The notes beneath the pieces were generated by a model. That model did not search any database. It was given only the letters and a program-made list of their open reading frames with translations, and was not told where the DNA came from. Below are positions 8,037-15,290 of a DNA stretch of 15,325 bases, piece by piece. The translations under genes were made by a program, and so were the position numbers. This DNA comes from CAHJXF01 sp039936235. Its GTDB lineage: Bacteria; Pseudomonadota; Gammaproteobacteria; Burkholderiales; Burkholderiaceae_D. The stretch is taken from contig JBDTIS010000176.1 of NCBI GenBank assembly GCA_039936235.1, positions 1-15,325 of the forward strand. Direction: 5' to 3'. Positions within the stretch are counted from its first letter, which is position 1. Each line of letters begins with the position of its first letter.

Positions 8037-8154
8037 AGAAGGGCTTCGGCGCAGAGTCGTTCCCAGACCGGCGAGACAACATCGCCGTAGAACTTCGAAG
8101 ATGGTCGTCGGACACGTCGAGGATCGGCCCATGCGCTCGGCCTCTGGTATGCGA

Positions 8155-8418
8155 TCAGGCTTTCGCCGCCTCCAGCGACTTGCTTTCCAGGCTGACCATC
8201 GCGCCACACTTGACGTCGCTGTGCGCGAAGATCTGGTCGATCAGTGCCTTGTGGCCGGCCTCGTAGGCTTCGATCGCAGGCACGATGGTTGCGAATTCGA
8301 CGCCGCCCCCGGTCCACGAGGCCAGGCCGCGGAAGAGACCGAGCCGCAATTCATCGAACTCCCGTCGGGTTGCGAACAGCGTGTCGAACGCGTTCGGATA
8401 ACGATGTGGCCTGTGCAT
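8155..8418 (-). CDS. Small protein of unknown function downstream of the sigma factor
   Basis: An 87-residue frame begins MHRPHRYPNAFDTLFATRR and ends SLESKSLEAAKA. The start is decided by a strong GGAGG (8424-8428, read on the - strand) five bases from the ATG at 8418. An ATG five codons earlier would place the GGAGG inside the gene and is less likely. The composition (alternating acidic and hydrophobic residues, e.g. EFATIVPAIEAYEAGHKAL) suggests a soluble, mostly helical protein without signal peptide or membrane segment. I do not recognise the family. It lies on the same strand as, and 235 bases downstream of, the FliA-like sigma factor, so it could be co-transcribed or be a target of it. 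An AT-rich inverted repeat sits between them. Overlapping frames on the other strand look like shadows. Confidence 0.6.
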   Translation of the reverse strand: MHRPHRYPNAFDTLFATRREFDELRLGLFRGLASWTGGGVEFATIVPAIEAYEAGHKALIDQIFAHSDVKCGAMVSLESKSLEAAKA

Positions 8419-8473
8419 TCCAACCTCCGGCATGAATGATCCTTACCGGAGCAAGTATGGGCGATACAGCAAG

Positions 8474-8490
8474 AATTAAGTAAATTAATT
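8474..8490. repeat. AT-only inverted repeat
   Basis: AATTAA (8474-8479), a five-base spacer GTAAA, and TTAATT (8485-8490) form a perfect inverted repeat of 6-base arms in strongly GC-rich surroundings. It lies 56 bases upstream of the small gene that starts at 8418. It could be a regulator-binding site or a promoter-upstream element. The role is inferred from position and composition only. Confidence 0.4.
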
Positions 8491-8653
8491 TGTCGCGATG
8501 CGTTTCGATCCGTGTTTTCACGAGATCGCGCCGAAATAGCCATTTTTCGCTTAGAACGACTGCGAAAAAGGGCGCGACGGGCTTTGCGGGCGTTTCCAAT
8601 AGGCGGCCTCCGGCGGCCGATTCGTCGTCCGATTGCCGTTGGACCCGGGTGGC

Positions 8654-9514
8654 TCAGGAGACGTTGGGTTTTCCGTTCGTGCGCGTCGTAGCCGCGGTGC
8701 GCCGTCCATCGACGCTCGTCCCGCTGTTGCCGAAATGGATGGCGATGCGCTTGACGACCGCCGTATAGATCTGCGTGACGCGGGACGGGGTCATGTGCCA
8801 CGAGACGGCGAGTGCCATCGGGGACAGGCCGATGCCCATGTACGCGTCGATCACCTGTCGTTCGCGGGCCGGCAGTGTCGCGAAATACTTCTCGAATCGG
8901 CGTAGCACGATGGCTTTGTCGACGTCCGCCTCGACTTCGTCCCCTTCCGTACTCGGCTCGGTCGACTGCACGTAGGGTTCCCATTCCCTTTCGCGAGCGG
9001 CATTCTCGCTGTGGACGACGAAGCCGATCTGGTCGAGACGCGCGATTTCCTCGATGCTCAACGAGCAGGCCTTTCTCAGCTCGCCCAATGTCGCCGCAGC
9101 ACCGTGGTCGGACTGCCAGCGGGCGCGCGCGGCCTGGATCGCCTTGACCTTGCGCCGGTCGCCGCGTCCGAGGTGATCCAAGTTCCGCAACTCGTCGAGC
9201 ATCGCGCCCTTGACGCGCTGCCGCGCGTATCCGACGAACGCAGCTTTGCCTTCCGCACTCGCCTCGTCACCGTCCCACTTGAACTTCACCGAGGCGCACG
9301 CCACGGCGATCAGGCCGACCTGGATCAGGTCGGCCTTCTCGACGTTCGACGGGAGTCGGCGGGCGAGACTGTTCGCTTCCTTCCAGACCCAGGACGTATT
9401 GCGCGCGATCAACGCCGAGGTCACCCCGCCGAGTGAAATCATGGCGGACGACCGGTTCGACACACGGCTGGTGTTCAAGGCGACCCTTCGCGCGCATCGC
9501 GCTGGCTGTGGCAT
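8654..9514 (-). CDS. FliA-type (sigma-28 group) RNA polymerase sigma factor, divergent
   Basis: Region 2 is recognisable at residues about 33-115: WVWKEANSLARRLP, VEKADLIQVGLI, then FVGYARQRVKGAMLDELRN with DHLGRGDRR, matching the FliA landmarks 'LDDLLQAG', 'YAVQRIRGAMLDELR' and 'RSVRR'. A weak region 3 follows (GAAATLGELRKACSLSIEEI). Region 4 is at about 203-262: FATLPARERQVIDAYMGIGL, then helix-turn-helix MALAVSWHMTPSRVTQIYTA. At about 286 residues it is longer than a typical 240-residue FliA. It has an extra N-terminus, an insertion in region 2 (WDGDEASAEGKA) and a Ser/Thr/Arg-rich tail. The start is uncertain. ATG 9514 has AGGA 11 bases upstream. ATG 9442 would begin just before region 2 but lacks a Shine-Dalgarno, and ATG 9595 opens the longest frame. 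No flagellar gene, FlgM-like gene or type III secretion gene is visible nearby, so its regulon is unknown. Confidence 0.82.
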   Translation of the reverse strand: MPQPARCARRVALNTSRVSNRSSAMISLGGVTSALIARNTSWVWKEANSLARRLPSNVEKADLIQVGLIAVACASVKFKWDGDEASAEGKAAFVGYARQRVKGAMLDELRNLDHLGRGDRRKVKAIQAARARWQSDHGAAATLGELRKACSLSIEEIARLDQIGFVVHSENAAREREWEPYVQSTEPSTEGDEVEADVDKAIVLRRFEKYFATLPARERQVIDAYMGIGLSPMALAVSWHMTPSRVTQIYTAVVKRIAIHFGNSGTSVDGRRTAATTRTNGKPNVS

Positions 9515-9795
9515 GGTATTTCGTGTCCTAACCTTGCCACACAAGTCGGAAACGTATCGTCCCGAATAGGGGACGTCACGCGCCAAATGCCGCATTCATC
9601 GTGCGAATAGGACGATGCCCAACACGCTGATGGCCGTTTTTCCTTGGCCGCTTGTCGGCAATTGGAGCGAGCCGACCGATCGGAATGGAAGCATCCGCGC
9701 CGCGGCGCGCGAGCGCGTTACCGGCGAGCGCGCCTCCGGCGAGGGCAAGGAAGGAACGGCGCGGGCCGCCGTGCGAGGAAGCGACCTCCGCGCGT
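9515..9795. other. Gap between the sigma factor and the isochorismatase-like gene
   Basis: About 280 bases with no supportable gene. The - strand sigma-factor frame continues open to 9595, but without a good start. GC-rich short repeats occur: GCGAGCGCG twice (9709-9717 and 9724-9732), CCGGCGAG twice (9721-9728 and 9736-9743), and a GGCGCGC/GCGCGCC pair (9704-9710 and 9728-9734) that could form a hairpin downstream of the isochorismatase-like gene. No T tract follows the hairpin. Confidence 0.35.
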
Positions 9796-10356
9796 CTAAC
9801 CGCCAGCCGCTTCGTGGAGGATCGCGAGGGTCGCTGCGCCCAGTTCGGTCGTGAAGTCGCCCGCGAGCTCGGCGGCGAGGGTCACCACCGATGTCATCAA
9901 CGCCCCATGGGTGGTGGCGCGATTCCATGCGGCCGCCTCCGTGCGTTCGGAAAAGCCACCGCAGGCGTCGATCGCGATCTGCACGTCGTAGTCGGCAGCC
10001 AGCGCATCGATCGCAGTACGCAACACGACGATCTCCGACGCGACCCCGGCGAGGATCAGCGTCTTGCGTCCACAGGCCGCGAGATCCGCCACGAATTGCG
10101 TATCGCCGAACGCCGTCGTAAAGGTTCGCTCACGCACTACCGGATCGCGGAGTGCCTCGACGATGCCGGCGACATAGTCGCCGCCATCGGGGATCGCCGA
10201 CAGGAAGGTCGGCACGCCGTGAAGCGCGGCCAGTTTCGCAAGCGCCGATGCCGCGCGCCGAAGCTTGTGGCGACCGACCGTCTTCACACCGGGGACCACG
10301 TGCTGCTGCAGATCGAGGAACACGATCGCGATTTCGCCGGATCTCGTGCTTTCCAT
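9796..10356 (-). CDS. Isochorismatase-fold hydrolase-family protein with altered catalytic residues
   Basis: The 186-residue protein has the layout of the isochorismatase/nicotinamidase-like superfamily: the first strand with D15 (AIVFLDLQQHV), 'LAALHGVPTFLSAIP', 'VVRERTFTTAFGDTQF', 'KTLILAGVASEIVVLRTA' and 'DYDVQIAIDACGGF'. Family hydrolases normally use an Asp-Lys-Cys triad. D15 is kept, but the Lys position preceding the AF motif is R77 and the nucleophile position in the 'GVxTDxCV' motif is V110 (GVASEIVV). True isochorismatases (EntB, PhzD) also lack the Cys, but they keep the Lys. The usual amidase chemistry is therefore unlikely, and the substrate is unknown. The start is well fixed by AAGGAG (10362-10367 on the - strand), five bases before the ATG. 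There is no signal peptide. It is divergent from the DUF3606 gene. Confidence 0.85.
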   Translation of the reverse strand: MESTRSGEIAIVFLDLQQHVVPGVKTVGRHKLRRAASALAKLAALHGVPTFLSAIPDGGDYVAGIVEALRDPVVRERTFTTAFGDTQFVADLAACGRKTLILAGVASEIVVLRTAIDALAADYDVQIAIDACGGFSERTEAAAWNRATTHGALMTSVVTLAAELAGDFTTELGAATLAILHEAAGG

Positions 10357-10591
10357 CTCGACTCCTTCTTGGACAAGGCCACGATTGGAGCAGTGGTCGA
10401 GCGCGCCCTCTGTCGGTCGGGCTGCGGTATCGCTGTCGGCGGTCGTCGAGCGACGCGGTCCGGACGGGCGTGCCCTCTCTTGCGGATCGGAGAATCGTGC
10501 GCTAATTCCTCCGGTGAATCTGACAAGGGATTCGGACCGGCCGTTTGCGACGCTGAGGCATCATCGCGGCTTCGAATCGAGGAGACAAGAA

Positions 10592-10786
10592 ATGGCTGAA
10601 CATGCAACCCCGCACGCAGCGCTGGCCGAGAAGCGCATCGATATCGACAATCCCGATCAGATGTCGGTCTGGTCCCGCGAACTCGCCATTCCTGAATCCC
10701 GTCTTCGCGAAGTGATCGACATGATCGGACCGATGACCGCCGCGATCCGCTTCTACGTCGCGAGTCCCAAATTCAGGATGCAGTGA
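10592..10786 (+). CDS. DUF3606 domain small protein
   Basis: The 64-residue protein contains RIDIDNPDQMSVWSRELAIP followed by RLREVIDMIGPMTAAIRFY, the pattern of DUF3606: an 'I(D/N)...D...W...LGV...L...V..VG....VR.YL' arrangement in proteins of 55-80 residues common in Proteobacteria and of unknown function. A clear GAGGAG (10579-10584) precedes the ATG by seven bases, which fixes the start. The frame is open far upstream, but the extra stretch is a shadow of the divergent gene's leader. The 235 bases between it and the isochorismatase-like gene should hold both promoters. I could not assign them by eye. DUF3606 genes are often found singly and stress-related; no such control is visible here. 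Confidence 0.85.
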   Translation: MAEHATPHAALAEKRIDIDNPDQMSVWSRELAIPESRLREVIDMIGPMTAAIRFYVASPKFRMQ

Positions 10787-10820
10787 TGCGCCGGCGCGAT
10801 GCGATGTGGTCGCCCTATGT

Positions 10821-11504
10821 TCAAGGGCCCCCCGCGCAGCGATCAGCGTGAACCCATCGGGCACCCCAGTCCGGTGCACGCGTCCCATCCTGCCGTGGCC
10901 CGATTGGCGCCGTTGACCCGCCCACAACGGGGCCGCGCGCTCGTGCCGCCGATGACGAGGTTCTGACCATCGACCCGTATCGGTTGGCCCACTGCGGGTC
11001 CGCATCGCCCGCGACGTCGGGTAGCCCGCGACCGCGGCGACCACCGGGATTCGCCGACGCAGGAATGTGTGCCGCGGCCTGGCAGGCAAGCACCGGGAAG
11101 TCGTCGCTGATGCCGCCGCCACCTGCTGCGGAGCGGATCTTCGTTCCAGACGACGTCCGATGTGATGCGGTTGTCGCTCACGATGATCTTGGTGCCGCCG
11201 CAGGCGAGCACGTTCGGACTCGACGCCGGGAAGTCGGCATGTGCCAGACCACCGGACTTGCCGTTGTCGGGGTTCTGATCGCCTGAGCCCGCATCGCCGG
11301 CGGCAGAGCAATCAGTGACACGAGCACGCCCGCGCCCTTGAATGCCTGATCGTGGGAATCGAGCGATTGGTCGTCCACGAATTCTCGGTTCCCTCCACCG
11401 TGCTCCCGGGCGAACGCGGCCACGAGATCGAGGTCGGTCTGGGTCGATCCATAGGTGTCTGCATACGCTTCGCGCGTCAGGTACTCGCGATGCGCGATCA
11501 ACGC
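10821..11504 (-). pseudogene. Remnant of an S53 (sedolisin/kumamolisin-type) serine-carboxyl peptidase
   Basis: Read on the - strand, the pieces of an S53 peptidase follow in correct order but in changing frames. A propeptide end (YLTREAYADTYGSTQTDL, AFAREHG; about 11400-11504) joins directly to QSLDSHDQAFKGAG. After a frame change near 11318 come VTDCSAAGDAGSGDQN (the oxyanion-hole Asp region) and FPASSPNVLACGGTK with ITSDVVWNE. After another near 11135 comes GGGISDDFPV, followed by IPASANPGGRRGRGLPDVAGD. After another near 10975 comes VDGQNLVIGGTSA, which holds the catalytic Ser. After another near 10935 comes AAPLWAG, then ATAGWDACTGLGCP at the C-terminus. The body between propeptide and QSLDS, about 200 residues including the catalytic Glu and Asp, is missing. 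Several frameshifts plus an internal deletion indicate real decay rather than one sequencing error. The 5' boundary is uncertain, and nothing gene-like was recognised at 11505-11691. When intact, the enzyme would have been a secreted acid protease. Confidence 0.85.
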
Positions 11505-11691
11505 GTCGTGCGACGAAGCCGCCGGTCGTCTCACTGATCCAAAGCGGGTCGCGGGACGCACGACGGAAAGCGGATGGTCAGGTCGCGACGGCCTCGCGGG
11601 CGTCGCACGACGGTTGCTTGCGACCGATTGCCTGCGGAGCGCCGCCGCGATGCGTGGCATCGTTCGCGGACGATCATCGAAAAGACCGCAC

Positions 11692-12627
11692 ATGACCACG
11701 CATCACCTCGCAGCATCCGTCGAGACCTGTCACTGGGGCGCGTTCGATGCGGCGCTGCCGCCGGTGCTGCGGATCGCGGACGGCGACCGGCTCGTCGTCG
11801 ATACCGTCAGCGGCGGCCCCGAGGTGTTGCCGCCGCCGGGTTTCCACGTACCTCCCGAACTGCTCGACATCCATGCGCGCGGCAAGAGGCTTCTGCCGGG
11901 GCACATCCTCACCGGCCCCGTGTACGTCGAAGGCGCCGAACCCGGCGACACGCTCGAAGTTCGCATCGTCGACGTCCGCCTGCGCCAAGACTGGGGCTAC
12001 AACGTGATTCGCCCGCTGGCCGGCACGCTACCGCTGGAATTCGAAGTCACGCGCATGCTGAACATTCCGCTGGACGCACAGCGGATGGTGGCGCGCCTGC
12101 CGTGGGGACTGGACCTGCCGCTGCATCCGTTCTTCGGCATCCTCGGCGTCGCGCCCCCGCCGGCATGGGGTCGCATCACGTCGATCGTTCCGCGCGCGCA
12201 CGGCGGCAATCTCGACAACACCGAGCTGCGGCCCGGTGCGTCGCTGTTCCTGCCGGTGCATGTGCCGGGCGCATTGTTCTCGTGTGGCGACGGGCACGGT
12301 GCGCAGGGCGATGGCGAGGTCTGCACGACCGCGATCGAGACTGCGCTGCAGGGCGAGTTCGATCTGATCGTGCACAAGTGCACCGGCCTCGCGTATCCGC
12401 GCGCCGAGACACCGACGCACCTGATCACGATGGGCATGGATCCCGACCTCGACCAGTGTCTGGCGATCGCGCTGCGCGACATGATCGTGCTGCTCGGCGA
12501 ACGCGCGGGACTGTCGCGCGAAGACGCGTACACGCTGTGCAGTCTCGCCGTGGACTTCCGCGTCACGCAGACCGTCAACACGCATCGCGGCGTGCATGCG
12601 ATGGTGGCTAGGTCCTTGATGAATTGA
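11692..12627 (+). CDS. Acetamidase/formamidase family protein
   Basis: The 311-residue protein matches the FmdA/AmdA family, which hydrolyses formamide, acetamide or similar short amides to ammonia and the acid. Family landmarks are visible: 'PGHILTGPVYVEGAEPGDTL', 'DWGYNVIRPLAGTLP', 'PRAHGGNLDNTELRPGASL', and the hallmark 'GDGHGAQGDGEVCTTAIET', followed by 'PTHLITMGMD' and a C-terminal helix region 'SREDAYTLCSLAVDFRVTQ'. No signal peptide is seen, so it should be cytoplasmic. The ATG at 11692 is chosen because the homology starts there (HHLAASVETCHWGAFDA). No good Shine-Dalgarno precedes it, and the open frame runs further upstream through pseudogene DNA. No amide transporter or nitrogen regulator gene lies adjacent. 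Its 3' end overlaps the convergent ligase gene by 20 bases. The exact amide substrate cannot be told from sequence. Confidence 0.9.
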   Translation: MTTHHLAASVETCHWGAFDAALPPVLRIADGDRLVVDTVSGGPEVLPPPGFHVPPELLDIHARGKRLLPGHILTGPVYVEGAEPGDTLEVRIVDVRLRQDWGYNVIRPLAGTLPLEFEVTRMLNIPLDAQRMVARLPWGLDLPLHPFFGILGVAPPPAWGRITSIVPRAHGGNLDNTELRPGASLFLPVHVPGALFSCGDGHGAQGDGEVCTTAIETALQGEFDLIVHKCTGLAYPRAETPTHLITMGMDPDLDQCLAIALRDMIVLLGERAGLSREDAYTLCSLAVDFRVTQTVNTHRGVHAMVARSLMN

Positions 12628-15172
12628 TGCGCTCACCGAATGCGAGCTGTCGGCGTCGCGCGCGTGCCGCGGCCTCGTCGCCGGCCACCGCCGCTGGCGC
12701 AGGCGTCGGCGTTCGGGGCACCGCACGCGGATTGCGCAGCATCAGCCCGGCCAGCGTGACGACGTAGAACAGGAACGCGACGCGCGGTACGTCGAGCAGG
12801 CTGTCGAACGCACCGACGACGAAGTAGCCGGCGATCGCGGCCGCGACGTACGGCGCGTCGGGATGACGGAACGCGCGCCCCACCGTCGTCCTCAGAAAGG
12901 CAGCGGCGACCAGCAGTGCGAACAGCGCGAGTCCGAACACGCCCTGATCGAACAGAACGTCGAGCAGAAGGTTCTTGATGTGCCACGGCAGATGCCACTT
13001 GTCGCTCGACGAGAACCAGCGCGCCGTGCGATTCGAGAAGTCGCCGTTCGCGATCACGTCGATGCCGTCGGGACCGACCATCTGCAGGCTGCGGACCTCG
13101 AGGACCGCGCCCGGATTGCCGGTCGCGATCGCGAAGTAGACCGGTCGCGGCGCATACCAGGATGCGCCGCCGATGACGCCGGTTCTGAGCGGGAAGCGTA
13201 TCGTCTGCCATGCCACCGGCGACGCGGGCAGCGCCGGGTCGGTCGCGATGCACGAGCCGTTGTAGAGCAGCATTTTCTCGCACAACTCGACATGGATGCC
13301 GCCGGCCTGCGACGAGCGCGCGACCATCGTCACCTGGTAGGTGCTCTGCGGCTGCACGGTCACGCGCTGCGAGAAGCGGAACAGTTCGCCGAAGCCGAGG
13401 TACTTGAGGCGTGGACCGGTGAGCGCGAGAAACCGTTCGCCGTTGCGGTACGCGATCCGGTAGCTGCCCGGCGCGATCGCGTCCGGCGACTCGAACTGCG
13501 ACGTCGCGGGGAAGCGGCCGAGGCCCTTGCCGAACAACCAGTCGTCAACGCCGCGCAGTCTTCCGATGCCTTCCGTCCAATGCGCGATCCGCACGTCGAG
13601 ATCGCCGCGGGTCGTCTGGAAGCGCCCGCCCATGTAGGCGCCGGCGGTGAAGACGGCGACCGATCCCATCACCAGCGCCGCGAAGCCGATCGTCGCGAGT
13701 TGCTCGTGGCGTCGTTCGGGCCAGACCGGCGTGTTCAGCCGCGCGGTCGCGAACGCCAGCGCGACCAGCGCAGCGAGCACGACCGCCGAGTCGCGGAATG
13801 CGCCGTTCCCGCCCCAGTGCCGCGCCACCAGCACCGCGTCGATCGCCAGCCATAGCCAGCTCGCGATCGAGAGCATCGCGCGCTGCTTCGCAGGGATGCC
13901 GATGTCGACCCGCATCGTCGTCACGACTGTCGCGGCGAGCGCTGCCGCGAAGACCAGGTAGGGCCCCTTCGGCAGCACGCCGCCGACGAGCGCGCCGGTT
14001 ACGCCGAGGCACAGGGCTCCGATGCCGGCGACGAACCACGTGGCGATCGGCGCCTTGCGGATCGACGCCTCGAGTGGAACCGCCGTCGCGAGCACGAGGA
14101 ACGCGGCGAGCACCGCACGATAGCCGCCGCTGCGGAACACGACGAAGCCGCTCGCCGCGACCAGCAGCGTGAACACGAGGCCTTTCGCGAGCAGCGACCA
14201 GATCTGCGCGCGGTCGAGCCGCAGCCGCTGCCGATACACAAGCACCACGAGCAGCAGCATCGATACCGGAATCGCCGCATAGACGCCGCGCGAGAACGTA
14301 ACGAGGCAGGCATAGGCGGCGAGCGCCAGCACCACCCAGGCGCCGATCAGTCGTACGCGACTCTCGTTGCGGACCGCCTCGCGCACGGCGAACGGGATCG
14401 TCAGCGCCAGGAAGCCGTCGAGAGCCGCGCCGCCGACGTGCATCTCCCAGAACGGCGCGGTGACGCGATAGTCGTCCGAGAAGTCGAGCAGGCCGGTGAA
14501 TGCAAGCCGCTCCTGCAACACCGCGAGCGTCGCGAGTCCGAGCCCGGCCGTCATGCCGAGGCTGAGCCGATCGAAGCCGCCGGGCCTTCGCAGTTCGGCC
14601 AGCAGCAGCGGTGCCATCAGCACGACCCACGCGAAGCTCTTGAAGATCCGCAGGCTGTTCAGCGGATCGTCGTATCCCTGGAACCAGTCGAAACGGAATC
14701 CACCGGCGGCAGCGATGCCGCGTTCGAGCGAGATCGCGGTCGATACCAGGAACAACGCGATCAGCGCGATCGAGAAGATCGACAGGGCCGGACCGTGGCG
14801 GCGCGTATCGACGTCCACCGCAGGCGGCCCGCGTAACGCGAGCGCCGCGTAGCCGCCGGCACTGGCGGCCAGCACCATCAGGTCGAGCTCCTCGAACGTC
14901 ATCCAGCCGGTGATCGATGCGAAGCCGGTGACCGGCAGCAGCGCGACCATCGCCTGCAGTGCGATCGAAAAGCGGAGTCCTGCCAAAACGGTCGCTGCGA
15001 CGAAGCAGACGATCGCGACGACCGGGGCGACCGGATAGGCGCCGGCCATCGCGAGGCCGGTCGCCGCGCACAGCGTCGCGACCACCAGTGCTGCCGCTCG
15101 AATGAAGATCGCGCCCGCAGCGCTGCGGGCCGCCGGCGGGGTGCGTGGCGTGGTGGTCTGGATGGCGGCCAT
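12608..15172 (-). CDS. O-antigen ligase (Wzy_C) family polytopic membrane protein with periplasmic insert
   Basis: This 854-residue protein is rich in hydrophobic helices (about eleven or more segments, e.g. VVLALAAYACLVTFSRG), and the family motif TFSRGVYAA is at 292-300. Further family landmarks follow: 'HWTEGIGRLRGVDDWLFGKG' with GLGRF (about 531-553) and, much later, 'WHIKNLLLDVLFDQGVFGL' (about 730-748), the His-containing motif of WaaL/Wzy-type glycan ligases and polymerases. Between the last two lies an extra beta-rich segment (about 568-715; e.g. TYQVTMVARSSQAGGIHVEL, VAWQTIRFPL) that resembles a carbohydrate-binding-type sandwich. It ends in 'NGDFSNRTARWF', a phrase common in such domains. 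The Pro/Ala-rich tail is cytoplasmic in character. Such proteins join or polymerise lipid-linked glycans in the periplasm. The start at 15172 is chosen because the 40 codons upstream are Arg/Ser-rich shadow sequence over the next gene's leader. No other polysaccharide gene is visible in the window. Confidence 0.85.
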   Translation of the reverse strand: MAAIQTTTPRTPPAARSAAGAIFIRAAALVVATLCAATGLAMAGAYPVAPVVAIVCFVAATVLAGLRFSIALQAMVALLPVTGFASITGWMTFEELDLMVLAASAGGYAALALRGPPAVDVDTRRHGPALSIFSIALIALFLVSTAISLERGIAAAGGFRFDWFQGYDDPLNSLRIFKSFAWVVLMAPLLLAELRRPGGFDRLSLGMTAGLGLATLAVLQERLAFTGLLDFSDDYRVTAPFWEMHVGGAALDGFLALTIPFAVREAVRNESRVRLIGAWVVLALAAYACLVTFSRGVYAAIPVSMLLLVVLVYRQRLRLDRAQIWSLLAKGLVFTLLVAASGFVVFRSGGYRAVLAAFLVLATAVPLEASIRKAPIATWFVAGIGALCLGVTGALVGGVLPKGPYLVFAAALAATVVTTMRVDIGIPAKQRAMLSIASWLWLAIDAVLVARHWGGNGAFRDSAVVLAALVALAFATARLNTPVWPERRHEQLATIGFAALVMGSVAVFTAGAYMGGRFQTTRGDLDVRIAHWTEGIGRLRGVDDWLFGKGLGRFPATSQFESPDAIAPGSYRIAYRNGERFLALTGPRLKYLGFGELFRFSQRVTVQPQSTYQVTMVARSSQAGGIHVELCEKMLLYNGSCIATDPALPASPVAWQTIRFPLRTGVIGGASWYAPRPVYFAIATGNPGAVLEVRSLQMVGPDGIDVIANGDFSNRTARWFSSSDKWHLPWHIKNLLLDVLFDQGVFGLALFALLVAAAFLRTTVGRAFRHPDAPYVAAAIAGYFVVGAFDSLLDVPRVAFLFYVVTLAGLMLRNPRAVPRTPTPAPAAVAGDEAAARARRRQLAFGERINSSRT

Positions 15173-15290
15173 GGTGCGGTGTTCGGCGTGCGGAGGGTCG
15201 GACGATCCGCGACTATGCCCGATGCGCCGCCGACAGCAGCGCGATCGCCGCTGCGATAAGCTCGCGGCTTGTTTCGAAGGAGGCCATGCC

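Noticed and set aside
2940..8100. Attachment-site (att) repeat of the tRNA-Lys 3' end flanking the nuclease/ATPase operon
   Set aside because: No second copy of the tRNA 3' sequence and no integrase gene was seen before or after the operon, so an integrative element is not supported within the window.
8604..8619. GGCGGCC-rich repeat as a terminator of the sigma factor gene
   Set aside because: The arms are mainly a direct repeat, the hairpin is short (CGGCC/GGCCG), and no T tract follows on the - strand.
8241..8984. 247-codon - strand frame overlapping the sigma factor and the small gene
   Set aside because: It lies in a different frame from both supported genes, is Arg/His-rich and has no ribosome binding site.
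9652..10599. Long + strand open frame (315 codons) opposite the isochorismatase-like gene
   Set aside because: Arg/Gly/Ala-rich translation with no family resemblance. The - strand gene has clear motifs and a ribosome binding site, so this is a shadow.
12863..13855. Long + strand open frame (330 codons) inside the ligase gene
   Set aside because: Composition is Arg/Glu/Ala shadow typical of GC-rich DNA. The - strand frame has membrane helices and family motifs.
13545..15071. 508-codon - strand open frame in a second frame of the ligase gene
   Set aside because: Extremely Arg-rich with no hydrophobic segments or motifs. It is an alternate-frame shadow.
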